NCBI RefSeq assembly: GCF_007431345.1
Contig: NZ_CP041730.1
Location: forward strand, 1 to 64,000
DNA from: Chitinimonas arctica
GTDB taxonomy: Bacteria; Pseudomonadota; Gammaproteobacteria; Burkholderiales; Chitinimonadaceae
Direction of reading: 5' to 3'
Length of the DNA: 64,000 bases
A program made the translations under genes and the position numbers. A model generated the notes under the pieces. It was not told where the DNA came from. It searched no databases and was given only the letters and a program-made list of their open reading frames with translations. This document shows, one piece after another, positions 15,437-24,184 of this stretch. Each line of letters starts with the position of its first letter. Positions within the stretch are counted from its first letter, which is position 1.

Positions 15437-16015
15437 CTATACCGTCAGGCCATCAAGCTTGCATGGCTGCAAGCGCTGCATGACGACTGCAGGTATTTGA
15501 TCCGTCCTCAGTAAACCGAAGCACTGAAGATCCACATACTGCCCCTTCTCGAAGTAGATGCTCCGCAACTCCCCTTCCAACAGAAACCCCATTCTTTCCA
15601 ATAAGCGGATCGACGGGCCATTCCTGGGATTGACCCAGGCCTGCAGCCGCTGGATAGGGCAGGCCAAGCCACCCTCGAAGGCAAATGATAACAGTTGCCG
15701 TAGTGCCTCTTGCATCAGGCCAACACCCCAATAATGGCGCGCCAGGCTGTAGGTAATCGTCCCGTGGTGGGAGTTACGATCGATATCGGAAAAACCGCAA
15801 CAGCCGATCAGCTCATTGCCTTCGAGCAGGCGTATCGCATACATCCTGCCCAGGCCTTGCTTGTGCCGCTCGCTTACTTTTGCATACCAATCTTGCGCAT
15901 CTGCCAGGTTGGCGATTTCCACGCCCAGATAGCGCGTTACTTCGATATCGGAATAGAGCTCCGCAATATCCCCAATGTCATGCTCGTTCAGACGATCCAG
16001 GTAAAGGCGTTCCAT
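15437..16015 (-). CDS. GNAT-family N-acetyltransferase (RimJ/RimL-like)
   Basis: A 192-aa acetyl-CoA-dependent N-acetyltransferase. Typical elements are the N-terminal MERLYLDRLNEHDIGDIAEL with 'VTRYLG', the core strand 'LIGCCGFSDIDRNSHHGTI', the acetyl-CoA-binding loop 'RHYWGVGLMQEALRQLL', and the C-terminal 'VNPRNGPSIRLLERMGF' with 'LEGELR'. The pattern matches acetyltransferases acting on N-terminal amines of ribosomal proteins or on small molecules; the substrate cannot be told. It stands alone between an insertion remnant and the type III translocator operon and is probably unrelated to secretion. Confidence 0.85.
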   Translation of the reverse strand: MERLYLDRLNEHDIGDIAELYSDIEVTRYLGVEIANLADAQDWYAKVSERHKQGLGRMYAIRLLEGNELIGCCGFSDIDRNSHHGTITYSLARHYWGVGLMQEALRQLLSFAFEGGLACPIQRLQAWVNPRNGPSIRLLERMGFLLEGELRSIYFEKGQYVDLQCFGLLRTDQIPAVVMQRLQPCKLDGLTV

Positions 16016-16168
16016 AGGGGCTAACCATCAAAAAATTTAACTACGCCGGTAATCCGCGCACCACGGCAAGCACCCCGAAGATGGCTCGCGTCCATGCCGC
16101 AAGCGGTACAAGGCAACACGCAATACGGCGGGAGGGTGCTCACCCATCCCACCGCATCAAACGTAGCG

Positions 16169-16594
16169 CTAGCCTACGGCTTGCATGGGGTAGACCAACC
16201 AGCGTCCATCCACCTGCTGGCGCCAGAACGCGCCGCGATCCAGCAACATCTTCGCAAGCCGTCGGTGTGCCTGATCCATTTCGGGATCGTCCGGAACCGC
16301 CAGGATCATCGCCCGCAAGGCCTTGACCGCCGGGACGGAGCGCTGGATCTGCTTGATCAGGTCAATCAACTTTGCCACCGCACCGCCCAGGCCTTGCGGC
16401 CCTTGCTTGGCGGAAAACTGGCAAATCAGCAGTTCCTCTTCGTCCAGCCGATAAATCAGCTCCAATTCATCGAACAGGGCTTCTCGTCCGATCACAAAAG
16501 TGCTTTTCCCGTAATAGGCCACGCGTGTTTCAATACCTTGAGCGGTCAAGAAATCCGTCAATACGTCGTCCTCACCGCTGCTTTGCGCAATCAT
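16169..16594 (-). CDS. small type III secretion operon protein, possibly LcrR-like
   Basis: A 141-aa soluble protein (starts MIAQSSGEDDVLTDFLTAQG) that closes the translocator operon, 12 bp after the minor translocator gene. The central strand-rich part (ESTR-like 'ELELIYRLDEEELLICQFSA') and the helical 'VAKLIDLIKQIQRSVPAVKA' fit by memory the LcrR family of type III accessory proteins (about 145 aa). I am not certain of this. Alternatives are a regulator or chaperone specific to this operon. Confidence 0.45.
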   Translation of the reverse strand: MIAQSSGEDDVLTDFLTAQGIETRVAYYGKSTFVIGREALFDELELIYRLDEEELLICQFSAKQGPQGLGGAVAKLIDLIKQIQRSVPAVKALRAMILAVPDDPEMDQAHRRLAKMLLDRGAFWRQQVDGRWLVYPMQAVG

Positions 16595-16606
16595 GATAAA
16601 AGTGCC

Positions 16607-17242
16607 TCAGGCAATTTTAATGGACGATGAAATCTTGACGATCGCGTCTACCAAGGCCTGCGTCGTCTCCTTCAGATCAAGCGAGCACTTATTGGCGCGG
16701 CTGACCATTTCGTCGCAGAACTGCCTGAAGGATTCGGTGCCTCTTTGCGTATATTCGGAACGCGCACCAGCCACCTGCCCCTCCGCGCTCTTCAGTGCCC
16801 CCTCCACCTTGGACGCGTTGCTTGCAATCTGGCCCGCGCTTTCTCCGACTGTCTTGGAGATTTCGTGGGTAACGGTATGTTCGATCGTTGCCCCAACACC
16901 ATGGCCGGCCGCGCCTCCAACGCCCAAGCCGCCCCCCACGATACCGCCGGCACCCTCCGTAATGGCCGCCTTACGTGCCTTTTCTATACTGTCGAGCTTA
17001 TCCAGGTACGCCAACATCTGCCCACGGAACGACTCCATGACTTGCTTAACCTTGGCTTCCAGATTCTGGTCGCGATTCTTTTTATTGATTTCCGCAAGTT
17101 TGAGCATCACCTCGTTGATTAACGCCACGATATCCCGCTGTACGCCCTCCGCTTCGAGCGAGAAACTGTCGCCGATGGGCGCATTGATCGTGCTTACCGG
17201 TGCAGCAATGGAAACAGCATTTCTTTCGATTGGGGCAGTCAT
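16607..17242 (-). CDS. sctB: type III secretion minor translocator (YopD/SipC/EspB-like)
   Basis: A 211-aa predicted hydrophilic translocator that would insert in host membranes together with the larger partner encoded just upstream. It has an unstructured N-terminus (MTAPIERNAVSIAAPVSTIN), a coiled-coil helix (VMLKLAEINKKNRDQNLEAK), one glycine-rich hydrophobic segment (AGGIVGGGLGVGGAAGHGVG) near residue 110, and a C-terminal amphipathic helix. The chosen ATG has AAAAAGGA upstream; the frame is open 21 codons further. Position after the larger translocator and a SycD chaperone matches the canonical H-B-D order. The family is poorly conserved in sequence, so the call rests on architecture and context. 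Confidence 0.75.
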   Translation of the reverse strand: MTAPIERNAVSIAAPVSTINAPIGDSFSLEAEGVQRDIVALINEVMLKLAEINKKNRDQNLEAKVKQVMESFRGQMLAYLDKLDSIEKARKAAITEGAGGIVGGGLGVGGAAGHGVGATIEHTVTHEISKTVGESAGQIASNASKVEGALKSAEGQVAGARSEYTQRGTESFRQFCDEMVSRANKCSLDLKETTQALVDAIVKISSSIKIA

Positions 17243-17255
17243 TTCGAGTTCCTTT

Positions 17256-18926
17256 TTATGGCCTAATTCCGGATGCCACAGCCATGAAGGTCTGGGCGGT
17301 TTCATTTGCGGTCTTGCCTATTGATTCAAGTCCGCTGCCGATATCCTTGCAAAAATTGCTTAATGCTTCGTGCGCTTTCTCCTTTGCGGACTGGATATCT
17401 TCCACCATTTGCGAGAAGAAATTGACCAAGGCGGCAGCCTTTTCAATTTCGGCCAATACTTCCGCCTGCAGGACTTTAATCACCCCGCCACTCACATCCT
17501 TACCGTAGGTTGCCGCACTACGGACCGCTTCGAACGACAATACCGTGGCATCCTTTACGGCCTTCTTGATATTGTTCGTAATCACCTTCTTTAGCTGCTT
17601 CTCGATTTCCTCGGCGACCTTCTTGGCCAATAGCTCCTTCGCTTGGGTGAGCGCTTCTCCGGTCAGGGCCTGGCCGCCTTTACCTACCATGCCGAATCCC
17701 TGCCTTGCGACTTTATCGATGACGGAATTAGTGGCTTGCTCCACGCTTGCCTGGACAATTTTCTCTATACCCGCTTTGTTGAAGGTCTCCAGCAGGGACT
17801 TGCCCACCATTTGCGTCATGATCTTCTTGGCCTCTGCGGCCGCGGTCTGTACCAAGCCCTTGCCCGTATTGGCCGTGGAACTGCCGAGGGTAAAGGTGAT
17901 TTTGCTGAGGTTGCTCCCCACCTCTTGCACAACCTCTCCGGCAATCTTCGGCGCCACACTTGCAGCGAGGTCATTCGCTAAATTCTTTGCCGCCACGATG
18001 GCAAGTGTCTCCGCCAAGGTGCCCTTACCTGATTGCTCGGCGATTTTGGCAGTGGCCTGCGCCAGCTCTGTGAGTTTTACAGCCGACGTTTCAGTCACCT
18101 CCTTTGTCGTTTGTGTCGCAATGACCTTGACCGCCGTAAAGCCCCGCACCAGCTGCATCAGATTGGCTATCCCGGATACCATCTCGCACCCCATCTGGAC
18201 ATAGCCGAGGACTTCGATCACCTTGGCCAGCTTGTCTTTCAGCGCGGGGAACGCCCGCGTGAGTTCGGTGAGGAAACACTTGGCGAGCCCCGTGAGGCCC
18301 GCGGCAATATCCGCCAGGCCGGTCGGGTTGCCGGTAGCGACCTTAACGACGCCCGCCACCAGTTCGGCTGCGGAAATGGCCCAGCTGAATATATCCATCA
18401 GCTTGCCCATCTTCTGGGCCTTGCGGGCATCGTCCTGCTGGTCCTTGATCTTCTGCAGCTCTTTTTCCAGCTGCATCTTCCTGGCTTTGTCCTGACCCTC
18501 GGTCATATATTTGATCGTCAGGCACCTCAAATCGGTCACGGCGCCGGCGAATCGGCCAAGCAAGGTCTGTACCGCGGTCAACAAGGAACCCAACGCTTCC
18601 TTATCCAAGCCGGTTATATCGGCGATCTTGTCGGCGACCTTTTTTAGGGTCTCCGGCGGGATTTCTTCCGGCGAGATACGCTTGAGGATATTTTCCAGCG
18701 CGCCAAGTACTTGCACCACGCCGGATAAGACGACATTCGGCACCGTCAAGGAAAAATCGTCGAGCGCCCCTCTTTTCTCATCCCGTTTTTTATCCGGATC
18801 CACGGACACGCCATCCAGTTGCTTGGCTGGAAGCAGGACGGCGAGCGTGGTCGCCTGTTTCACATGCTCCGGCACATCCGGGCTGGCCGTAAACTGGGGA
18901 ATAGCCGTATTAATTGCCAACGTCAT
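17256..18926 (-). CDS. sctE: type III secretion major translocator (YopB/SipB/IpaB/EspD-like)
   Basis: A 556-aa pore-forming translocator. It has a long helical N-terminal region, a charged coiled coil (GQDKARKMQLEKELQKIKDQ), then paired hydrophobic segments: 'DIFSWAISAAELVAGVVKVA' with 'GLADIAAGLTGLAKCFL', and 'VLGYVQMGCEMVSGIANLMQ'. A long alanine-rich helical C-terminus follows. This matches the SctE family, which forms the host-membrane pore. The ATG at 18924-18926 has AAGGAG upstream and overlaps the chaperone gene by 17 nt. It is longer than YopB (about 400 aa) and near SipB (593 aa), so the system may be closer to the SPI-1/Ipa type. Confidence 0.85.
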   Translation of the reverse strand: MTLAINTAIPQFTASPDVPEHVKQATTLAVLLPAKQLDGVSVDPDKKRDEKRGALDDFSLTVPNVVLSGVVQVLGALENILKRISPEEIPPETLKKVADKIADITGLDKEALGSLLTAVQTLLGRFAGAVTDLRCLTIKYMTEGQDKARKMQLEKELQKIKDQQDDARKAQKMGKLMDIFSWAISAAELVAGVVKVATGNPTGLADIAAGLTGLAKCFLTELTRAFPALKDKLAKVIEVLGYVQMGCEMVSGIANLMQLVRGFTAVKVIATQTTKEVTETSAVKLTELAQATAKIAEQSGKGTLAETLAIVAAKNLANDLAASVAPKIAGEVVQEVGSNLSKITFTLGSSTANTGKGLVQTAAAEAKKIMTQMVGKSLLETFNKAGIEKIVQASVEQATNSVIDKVARQGFGMVGKGGQALTGEALTQAKELLAKKVAEEIEKQLKKVITNNIKKAVKDATVLSFEAVRSAATYGKDVSGGVIKVLQAEVLAEIEKAAALVNFFSQMVEDIQSAKEKAHEALSNFCKDIGSGLESIGKTANETAQTFMAVASGIRP

Positions 18927-19425
18927 GGTTTGCTCCTTCAGTACAGCCACTCAGTGCGCGTGTAATATGATTACGGAGCGGCTCGTACTGCGGTTGCACG
19001 CCGCACCAATTGAGAGAGGCATCGAAAGCCTTGCGGGCGTACTCGATATTGCCCAATAATTGATAGCTGATACCTGCGTAATAAGACGAGCGAGGGTCCT
19101 GCATGCTGGCGAACCCGGCACGGCTAAAACAGAAGATCGCTTCTTCATGCTGCCCTAGCCGCTGATAGCAGATACCCACGGCCAGCCAGTAATCAAAACT
19201 CCAAAAATCCATCTGGGCCAGCATGGAGAAGTATTGCAGCGCCTCTTTGTATTCACCCGCTTCAAACAACTGGTAGCCATAGGCATAAAGCGTATCGAGA
19301 TCGCTGGTATCGAGGCCCGCCCGGGCCTTGATGGTGTGGCCTTGCGTAAAGAACCTCTCCAGTTCGGGCTGTGCGCCCAGCACATCCATGTCCACGCCCC
19401 CATCGGACTCGGCATGTGATTTCAT
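18910..19425 (-). CDS. SycD/LcrH/SicA-family chaperone of the translocators (TPR)
   Basis: A 171-aa class II chaperone with three TPRs: 'LDTLYAYGYQLFEAGEYKEA', 'DYWLAVGICYQRLGQHEEAI' and 'PRSSYYAGISYQLLGNIEYA'. In the family the concave TPR surface binds the translocators and prevents premature pairing. It directly precedes and overlaps the major translocator gene, the standard arrangement. I prefer the ATG at 19423-19425 with GGAG upstream; a TTG 12 codons earlier is possible. It may also act as a coactivator, as SicA does with InvF, but no such regulator is visible. Confidence 0.9.
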   Translation of the reverse strand: MKSHAESDGGVDMDVLGAQPELERFFTQGHTIKARAGLDTSDLDTLYAYGYQLFEAGEYKEALQYFSMLAQMDFWSFDYWLAVGICYQRLGQHEEAIFCFSRAGFASMQDPRSSYYAGISYQLLGNIEYARKAFDASLNWCGVQPQYEPLRNHITRALSGCTEGANHDVGN

Positions 19426-19488
19426 AACATCGCTCCAATCGCGAAATAGTCGATTATTCAAATACGGTACCGTGGAGAACCGAATGGC

Positions 19489-19887
19489 TTAGGCAAGTTT
19501 CCGACGGACTTTCTTGCCTCTCTTACGTGCCTCCTGACTGGCGGGGGCGAGCACGGCTACTTCGCTGGCGCCGGCATTGTGAACAGCCGAAGGGTTGGCG
19601 GGCTGGTTTGCATAACCCTGCTCCATCAATTGATCAAGCTCGCCAAGGCCAGCGTTAACCCGCTCGAGCTTGGTGAATAGCACTTCGCACTTCTTGTCCA
19701 GGCCTGCCTTCGATAGCTTGTCCAACTTCGCCAGTTTGTCCCGGGCACCCTGGTCATGTTCCGCCTGCTCCTGCAAGCTGAGGATCTGCCGCTGCAATTC
19801 GCCGAAATGGTGGTATTGATCTGCAAGTGCCTGCCGATTCTTCGATAACTCTTCCAGCGCGTTTTCCAGTTCCGCGAAACTATCCAT
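19489..19887 (-). CDS. coiled-coil protein heading the translocator operon
   Basis: A 132-aa highly charged helical protein (starts MDSFAELENALEELSKNRQA) with heptad-like patterns through residues 5-85 and a basic tail ending RKRGKKVRRKLA. The ATG at 19885-19887 has GGAG 8 nt upstream. It is the first gene of the leftward translocator operon, the place taken by the needle-tip regulator LcrG in Yersinia-like systems. It is longer than LcrG (about 95 aa) and no LcrV follows. No family assigned; an SctO-like stalk or LcrG-like role are both possible. Confidence 0.6.
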   Translation of the reverse strand: MDSFAELENALEELSKNRQALADQYHHFGELQRQILSLQEQAEHDQGARDKLAKLDKLSKAGLDKKCEVLFTKLERVNAGLGELDQLMEQGYANQPANPSAVHNAGASEVAVLAPASQEARKRGKKVRRKLA

Positions 19888-20218
19888 CTTTGGCACTCCC
19901 AGCTGTTGTGTTAGCCGAGATGATAAAGAGACGAGAGGGGCCTGCCTTTCTCAGAAGCAATAGAGCTATCGGTTTCTTACATGCCTGCAGGGACTGTCAA
20001 ATGGCAGCATATTCAGCGCTCAAGAAATCAAGCTGCAATGTGGTAATTGCCACGCGCAATTTCGCAATTACAAAAAAAAGCGCAATCAAAAGTAATTTTG
20101 ATTGCGAGGCCACATGGAAAACCCTACGGCATGATTGTGCCGCAGGGTCAGGAAGATGCTGCAAGAAACCACTAATAAACGTTCGCGAGGCTAATTAGCG
20201 CATGAACCTGGTGTATTC
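19888..20218. other. intergenic region with the translocator-operon control region and a terminator
   Basis: 331 bp separate the head of the translocator operon (leftward from 19887) from the end of the GH18-like gene. The promoter of the translocator operon should lie near 19900-19980, but no convincing sigma70 boxes were seen, as expected for an activator-dependent type III operon. A strong terminator for the GH18-like gene occupies 20072-20106. Confidence 0.5.
20072..20106 (-). terminator. rho-independent terminator of the GH18-like gene
   Basis: CGCAATCAAAA (20081-20091) and TTTTGATTGCG (20096-20106) form a perfect 11-bp stem with a 4-nt loop. On the minus strand it is followed by C and eight T (20072-20079). 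Confidence 0.9.
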
Positions 20219-22675
20219 CTAATAACGCTTGACGATATTCCAGACCGGCGAATTGCGATCTATACCGACGGGCAACTGTACGATGCAGTTCGTCTTGGTT
20301 TCATTCTTGCCACCCGGCCGGCAGCCGATCACGTCTTTCTCGTTGGACAGCCCATAAACCGCCAAACCGAGATTGAATCGATTGGAAGCCGGCGTACCGA
20401 TCTCCGGCACTTCACGGGCGAGGTCGATAATATCCTGGACGAAGCCTGCCTGGCTGACAGGGCGCCCGGAGCCATCCCGATTGGCACTGAATTTCAAGAA
20501 TGTCCTACCCGCTTGTTGGCCACGCTCGATTGCCTGTTGATTGCTCACCACGGATGGATAATTGCCATGCCCGTCCGCTTGCGGGTTCCACACCTCGATG
20601 GCGGTCCAGTTCATGGCCGATCCTTCCCCGGCTACCCCCAATTGGAAATGCACACCATATAGCGAGGTCAGCTGGCCAAATCCCGGCACCTTGCCGAATG
20701 GCGCAATATTGCGTGCCGACAGGCGGATTCGGTTGCCGTAGCGGGTGGCATCGTAATTCATGCTGCACCACGAATTCGTGTAATAGGCGTTGATCCCGGC
20801 TGCGCGGAAGTGGCACTGCGTATCGCCGGAAAAACCCAGGCTGGCCGAATCGAAGCCATAACTCTGCGGGTTGGTATACAAACCTACGTCATAGGTCGAG
20901 GGCAGCCAGACGGTCAACGGACTGGCGGCCAGGGCCAGGTCCGGGTTCATGGCATCGGCGAAGGCAAAGATCTGCATGATCTTGCCATGCCGAGCGAGGC
21001 GATCGGCCATCTGCTTGAAGAGCTCCACCGCTTGTGGCTGGGTGGGCATGGGCTCGACGTCGAATTGGATGCCGTCCACATTGGGATCGGCGTTGATGGG
21101 ATCGACGACGATATCCACCAGCTGCTTCATCTGGCTGGTTTCGCTTCCCGCCCGTACGTCCGGCGGCACGGCATTGCTCAATGTCGCCAACATGCCGCGC
21201 AGGGGGTTGTCGAACTCATAGGTTACGATCATTTTAAGGTTAGGATCGCGCTGCTTGTACCATGCCGCCATCGCGCCGATGCCCGACAGGCTGTAATTGT
21301 TTTCCAGCGGTGCGGAGGCCGTCGTATCCCACTGTTTGGCTGCTTCCTTCAACTGGACCCAGCCGATATCGGGCATCGCATAACGAACATTGTTCGCCCG
21401 CATGGTCTCGCTGTACTGCTCGCGATTGCCCGCGAGCTCACCCATATACAACCAGGCTGCAGCACCTTGCACCAGTTGCGGGGCTCGCACACTGGGGGTT
21501 CCACCCGTGTTGCCGTCCCTGCCCAGGTTGAGATAGATGGTCTGCCTGGCTAGCTGCATGCCGCTTTTCGCCAGCACCGTAAGCTGCACGATCTGTCCTG
21601 CCTGCAGGCCATTGCTGCGCAACGACCCGTTGGCGATGCTGAAATGGCTCGCCGGCACGGGCAGCCGAGTGGTGATATCGATAGGCGATTCATCCGCCGA
21701 ATCGCTGATGCGATAGCTGACCGCGGACTTCGCTCCAGTGAAATAGCGGGAAAGATCGACGATATCGGCGCCCTGGCTGGCGGCGTTTACCGAGATATTC
21801 AAGCGATGGATATCGCCAAGCGGCCGATTGCCGTTTTCGACGGCCAATTCGGTCAAGGTCTTGGAGCGCAATCCATCGTACATATAGAGGGGCACGATGG
21901 CTCTGGCGGCGCCGCCCCAGCTGAGGGAGGGATCCACGGCGGATACGTTGAGACTGCATTTGTAATAGCCGGGGCTACCCACGACGGCCGGACAAGCCCG
22001 CGTATCGACCTGCACGGTGCCATAAATCACACCGTTATAGTTAGGATCGAAATCGCGGCTGCCGCTGGACATCAGATTGAGGCCCTTGGGCATGCCCGAT
22101 ACCGAGTAGCTCACGCTGTTCTTGGGATCCCGGTAGTCGAACATGGGGTTCGAATCCAGCGTGTAGGAACCGAAATTGAAGATGGGTTCGGCTTTCATAT
22201 CGTAGTGCTTGCCCACGACCACCTTGCCGATGGCCGGCATCGGCAGCAGCGAAAGTTTGCCCGATCCCGATCCATCCGGGCGATCGCCGCCGCCCGAGTC
22301 GGCACTGACGCTGCAATGGGCGCCTGCATCGATAGCCAGCCTGCCATCGATTGAATCCAGCTTGAGCGAACCGTAGCGTTTATCCGCCCCGGGCAGTTCG
22401 CCGCAGAGGGTGCCGTTGCGGTTCTTGATCTCGAGGTAGAAGTGCTTGTCCGAGGGAGTGGGGAATTTCCAGGGCACGGCTGCGGCAACGATATCCAGGG
22501 ATGCGCCTGCGGGAATTGTGTACTGGTCGACCGGCTTGGACGTCAGGTTGCTGACGGTGATCTCGGTTGCCGAGCGGTTTTCGATAAGGAACTTGCTTGG
22601 GTTCGCCGATGCTACGGTCGATACGGCAGCCGCCATGGCGCTGATGGATAACTTGAATAGCTTTCGGTTTTGCAT
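20219..22675 (-). CDS. secreted GH18-like (chitinase-fold) protein with N-terminal Ig/cadherin-like regions
   Basis: An 818-aa exported protein. A Sec signal ends near residue 24 (STVASA). Next come a beta-rich region and repeats with putative-Ig text (NGVIYGTVQVDTRACPAVVG). The C-terminal half is a TIM-barrel-like domain with VDGIQFDVEP at residues 533-542. This matches the GH18 active-site strand D-G-x-D-x-D-x-E except that the second Asp is Gln (Q537); D534, D539 and Glu541 remain. It could be an active divergent glycosidase or a carbohydrate-binding lectin form. The ATG at 22673-22675 is chosen because it gives a clean signal peptide; a start 10 codons earlier exists. It has its own terminator. 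Confidence 0.7.
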   Translation of the reverse strand: MQNRKLFKLSISAMAAAVSTVASANPSKFLIENRSATEITVSNLTSKPVDQYTIPAGASLDIVAAAVPWKFPTPSDKHFYLEIKNRNGTLCGELPGADKRYGSLKLDSIDGRLAIDAGAHCSVSADSGGGDRPDGSGSGKLSLLPMPAIGKVVVGKHYDMKAEPIFNFGSYTLDSNPMFDYRDPKNSVSYSVSGMPKGLNLMSSGSRDFDPNYNGVIYGTVQVDTRACPAVVGSPGYYKCSLNVSAVDPSLSWGGAARAIVPLYMYDGLRSKTLTELAVENGNRPLGDIHRLNISVNAASQGADIVDLSRYFTGAKSAVSYRISDSADESPIDITTRLPVPASHFSIANGSLRSNGLQAGQIVQLTVLAKSGMQLARQTIYLNLGRDGNTGGTPSVRAPQLVQGAAAWLYMGELAGNREQYSETMRANNVRYAMPDIGWVQLKEAAKQWDTTASAPLENNYSLSGIGAMAAWYKQRDPNLKMIVTYEFDNPLRGMLATLSNAVPPDVRAGSETSQMKQLVDIVVDPINADPNVDGIQFDVEPMPTQPQAVELFKQMADRLARHGKIMQIFAFADAMNPDLALAASPLTVWLPSTYDVGLYTNPQSYGFDSASLGFSGDTQCHFRAAGINAYYTNSWCSMNYDATRYGNRIRLSARNIAPFGKVPGFGQLTSLYGVHFQLGVAGEGSAMNWTAIEVWNPQADGHGNYPSVVSNQQAIERGQQAGRTFLKFSANRDGSGRPVSQAGFVQDIIDLAREVPEIGTPASNRFNLGLAVYGLSNEKDVIGCRPGGKNETKTNCIVQLPVGIDRNSPVWNIVKRY

Positions 22676-22778
22676 GCTGAGGTTCCATTCACGAGGTTGT
22701 TCCATATCACCGGTAGATTTCCGGCAATCAACAACTTATAACCAGATGATATGAGCCCTCGTGGCCGGCCTATTCTGC

Positions 22779-22804
22779 AAAAAACCAAGGCCTTTTGGTT
22801 TTTT
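22779..22804 (-). terminator. terminator of the pentapeptide-repeat gene
   Basis: AAAAAACCAA (22779-22788) pairs with TTGGTTTTTT (22795-22804) around a 6-nt loop, giving T runs on either strand. It lies 55 nt after the pentapeptide-repeat gene and before the GH18-like gene, so the two are transcribed separately. Confidence 0.7.
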
Positions 22805-22858
22805 GCCTTGTTAATATTTCTCTTTTAATTCGCAGCCAATTACGATCCAGGCGGACAA

Positions 22859-23872
22859 TCAGGACAGCTTGGCGCCACTGAGCAGTGCGCCCATCAGATT
22901 GGCCGACTCCACATCCGACCCGGTAAGATCGGCGCCGCTCAGGTTGCTGTCGCACAACCTGGCTCCGGCCAGCTTGCAAGCGCTCAGGTCGGCACCGATC
23001 AGATTGGCGCCGCTGAGGTCCGCCCCGCGCAGGTCGGCGCCGTTGAAGTTGGCGCCGATCAGGTTGGCGCCGCCAAGATTCGCGCCGGAGAGGTCGGCAT
23101 AGGTCAGGTTCGCGTAGATCAGCAGGGCATCGCCCAGATTCGTGCGGCGCAGCACGGCCTCGCGCAGATTCGCGCCGATGAAATTCTTGCCATGCAGATT
23201 GGTGTCGGAGAGATCGATGCCGACCATGATCGCGTCGTCGAAGTCCGCCAGCGCCAAGCTTGCGCCTGCACATCGCGCGCCGGTCAAATTTGCATTGGCG
23301 AAACTGGCGGCCACCAGGTTGGCGCCTTCCATCTGCACCTCGGACAGGTTCGCATAGCTGAGATTGGCGCATTCGAGATTCGCCTCGCCCAGGTCGGCGC
23401 TACTCAGATCGGCCCAGCACAAGCGTATGCAGTTTAATTTCTTGCCCCATAAATTGACGCCGGTAAGGTTACTGCCGCTCAGATCGCGGCCAGCCAGTTC
23501 GACATTGAACAGGTCCAAGCTGCGCAGATCCCGGCCGGCCAGGTTGACGCCGCGCAAAGCGTGCATATCGAGGCTGCACTCATACTGCGGCTCCACCTCG
23601 TGTAGCAGGCTGGTCAGAATCTTGTTCAGGCGAACACTTTGGTCACGCGGAATGGTCCCATTCCACAGCGCCGTCACGCCGGAAACGAGGCGCCTGCGCC
23701 AGTCGGGTTCGACACAGGCGTTGACTTCGACACCCTCTTCCTGCCACTCGACCAGATAGGGCCTATGGGCCACGGCAATCTTGCCGCTCCCCATCTTTTG
23801 CAGCCGAAGCAAGGCGCTGCGATTGTTCAGGGCGTGAATATCCTCGAATGACAACAAGTGCGTGCAAGACAT
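22859..23872 (-). CDS. pentapeptide-repeat protein
   Basis: A 337-aa protein. The first 105 residues (starts MSCTHLLSFEDIHALNNRSA) are non-repetitive and soluble. From about residue 108 to the end there are some 45 tandem A(D/N)LxX pentapeptides (for example NLTGVNLWGKKLN, GADLRGADLSGANLIGADLS), which fold as a right-handed quadrilateral beta-helix. There is no signal peptide. Pentapeptide proteins include topoisomerase-protecting DNA mimics (Qnr/MfpA) and type III effectors (PipB/PipB2 of Salmonella). The unique N-terminal part and the nearby secretion genes favour an effector-like role, but this is inference. No break or missing residue was seen. Confidence 0.85.
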   Translation of the reverse strand: MSCTHLLSFEDIHALNNRSALLRLQKMGSGKIAVAHRPYLVEWQEEGVEVNACVEPDWRRRLVSGVTALWNGTIPRDQSVRLNKILTSLLHEVEPQYECSLDMHALRGVNLAGRDLRSLDLFNVELAGRDLSGSNLTGVNLWGKKLNCIRLCWADLSSADLGEANLECANLSYANLSEVQMEGANLVAASFANANLTGARCAGASLALADFDDAIMVGIDLSDTNLHGKNFIGANLREAVLRRTNLGDALLIYANLTYADLSGANLGGANLIGANFNGADLRGADLSGANLIGADLSACKLAGARLCDSNLSGADLTGSDVESANLMGALLSGAKLS

Positions 23873-24184
23873 GGATTGGCCTTTGAATTGAGAATGGCTC
23901 TAGGTAGGTTTCACACGCTCCTTGCCGGAATCAGCACAGCCCAAGCGCGGACAACCTATATTTGAGGAGGCATTGTCTTGCAGCATGCTTTTGCACTCTT
24001 TTGTATCGCCTTCCGGACTATTGCTTTTCATACGAAGACGCCGTCCCCGCTTGCGGCAACGGCATGCGGGGCGCTGCTGGAAAAAATACCGATAGCGAAC
24101 TGAAGCGATATCCCGACCGCATCGGTCGCGATTTTGTTGTACGGTGAATGCAATCGGCCCACCTTCACGACGCGTGGAATCCCA
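23873..24184. other. intergenic region between divergent genes
   Basis: 312 bp between the pentapeptide gene (leftward) and the hybrid kinase (rightward). Both promoters should be here, but no clear boxes stand out. A frame on the opposite strand covers part of it without family resemblance. No RNA gene or repeat was seen. Confidence 0.5.

Noticed and set aside
19827..20198. 123-codon plus-strand frame in the translocator-operon control region
   Set aside because: It overlaps a terminator and the operon head and shows random composition (many C, R, S).
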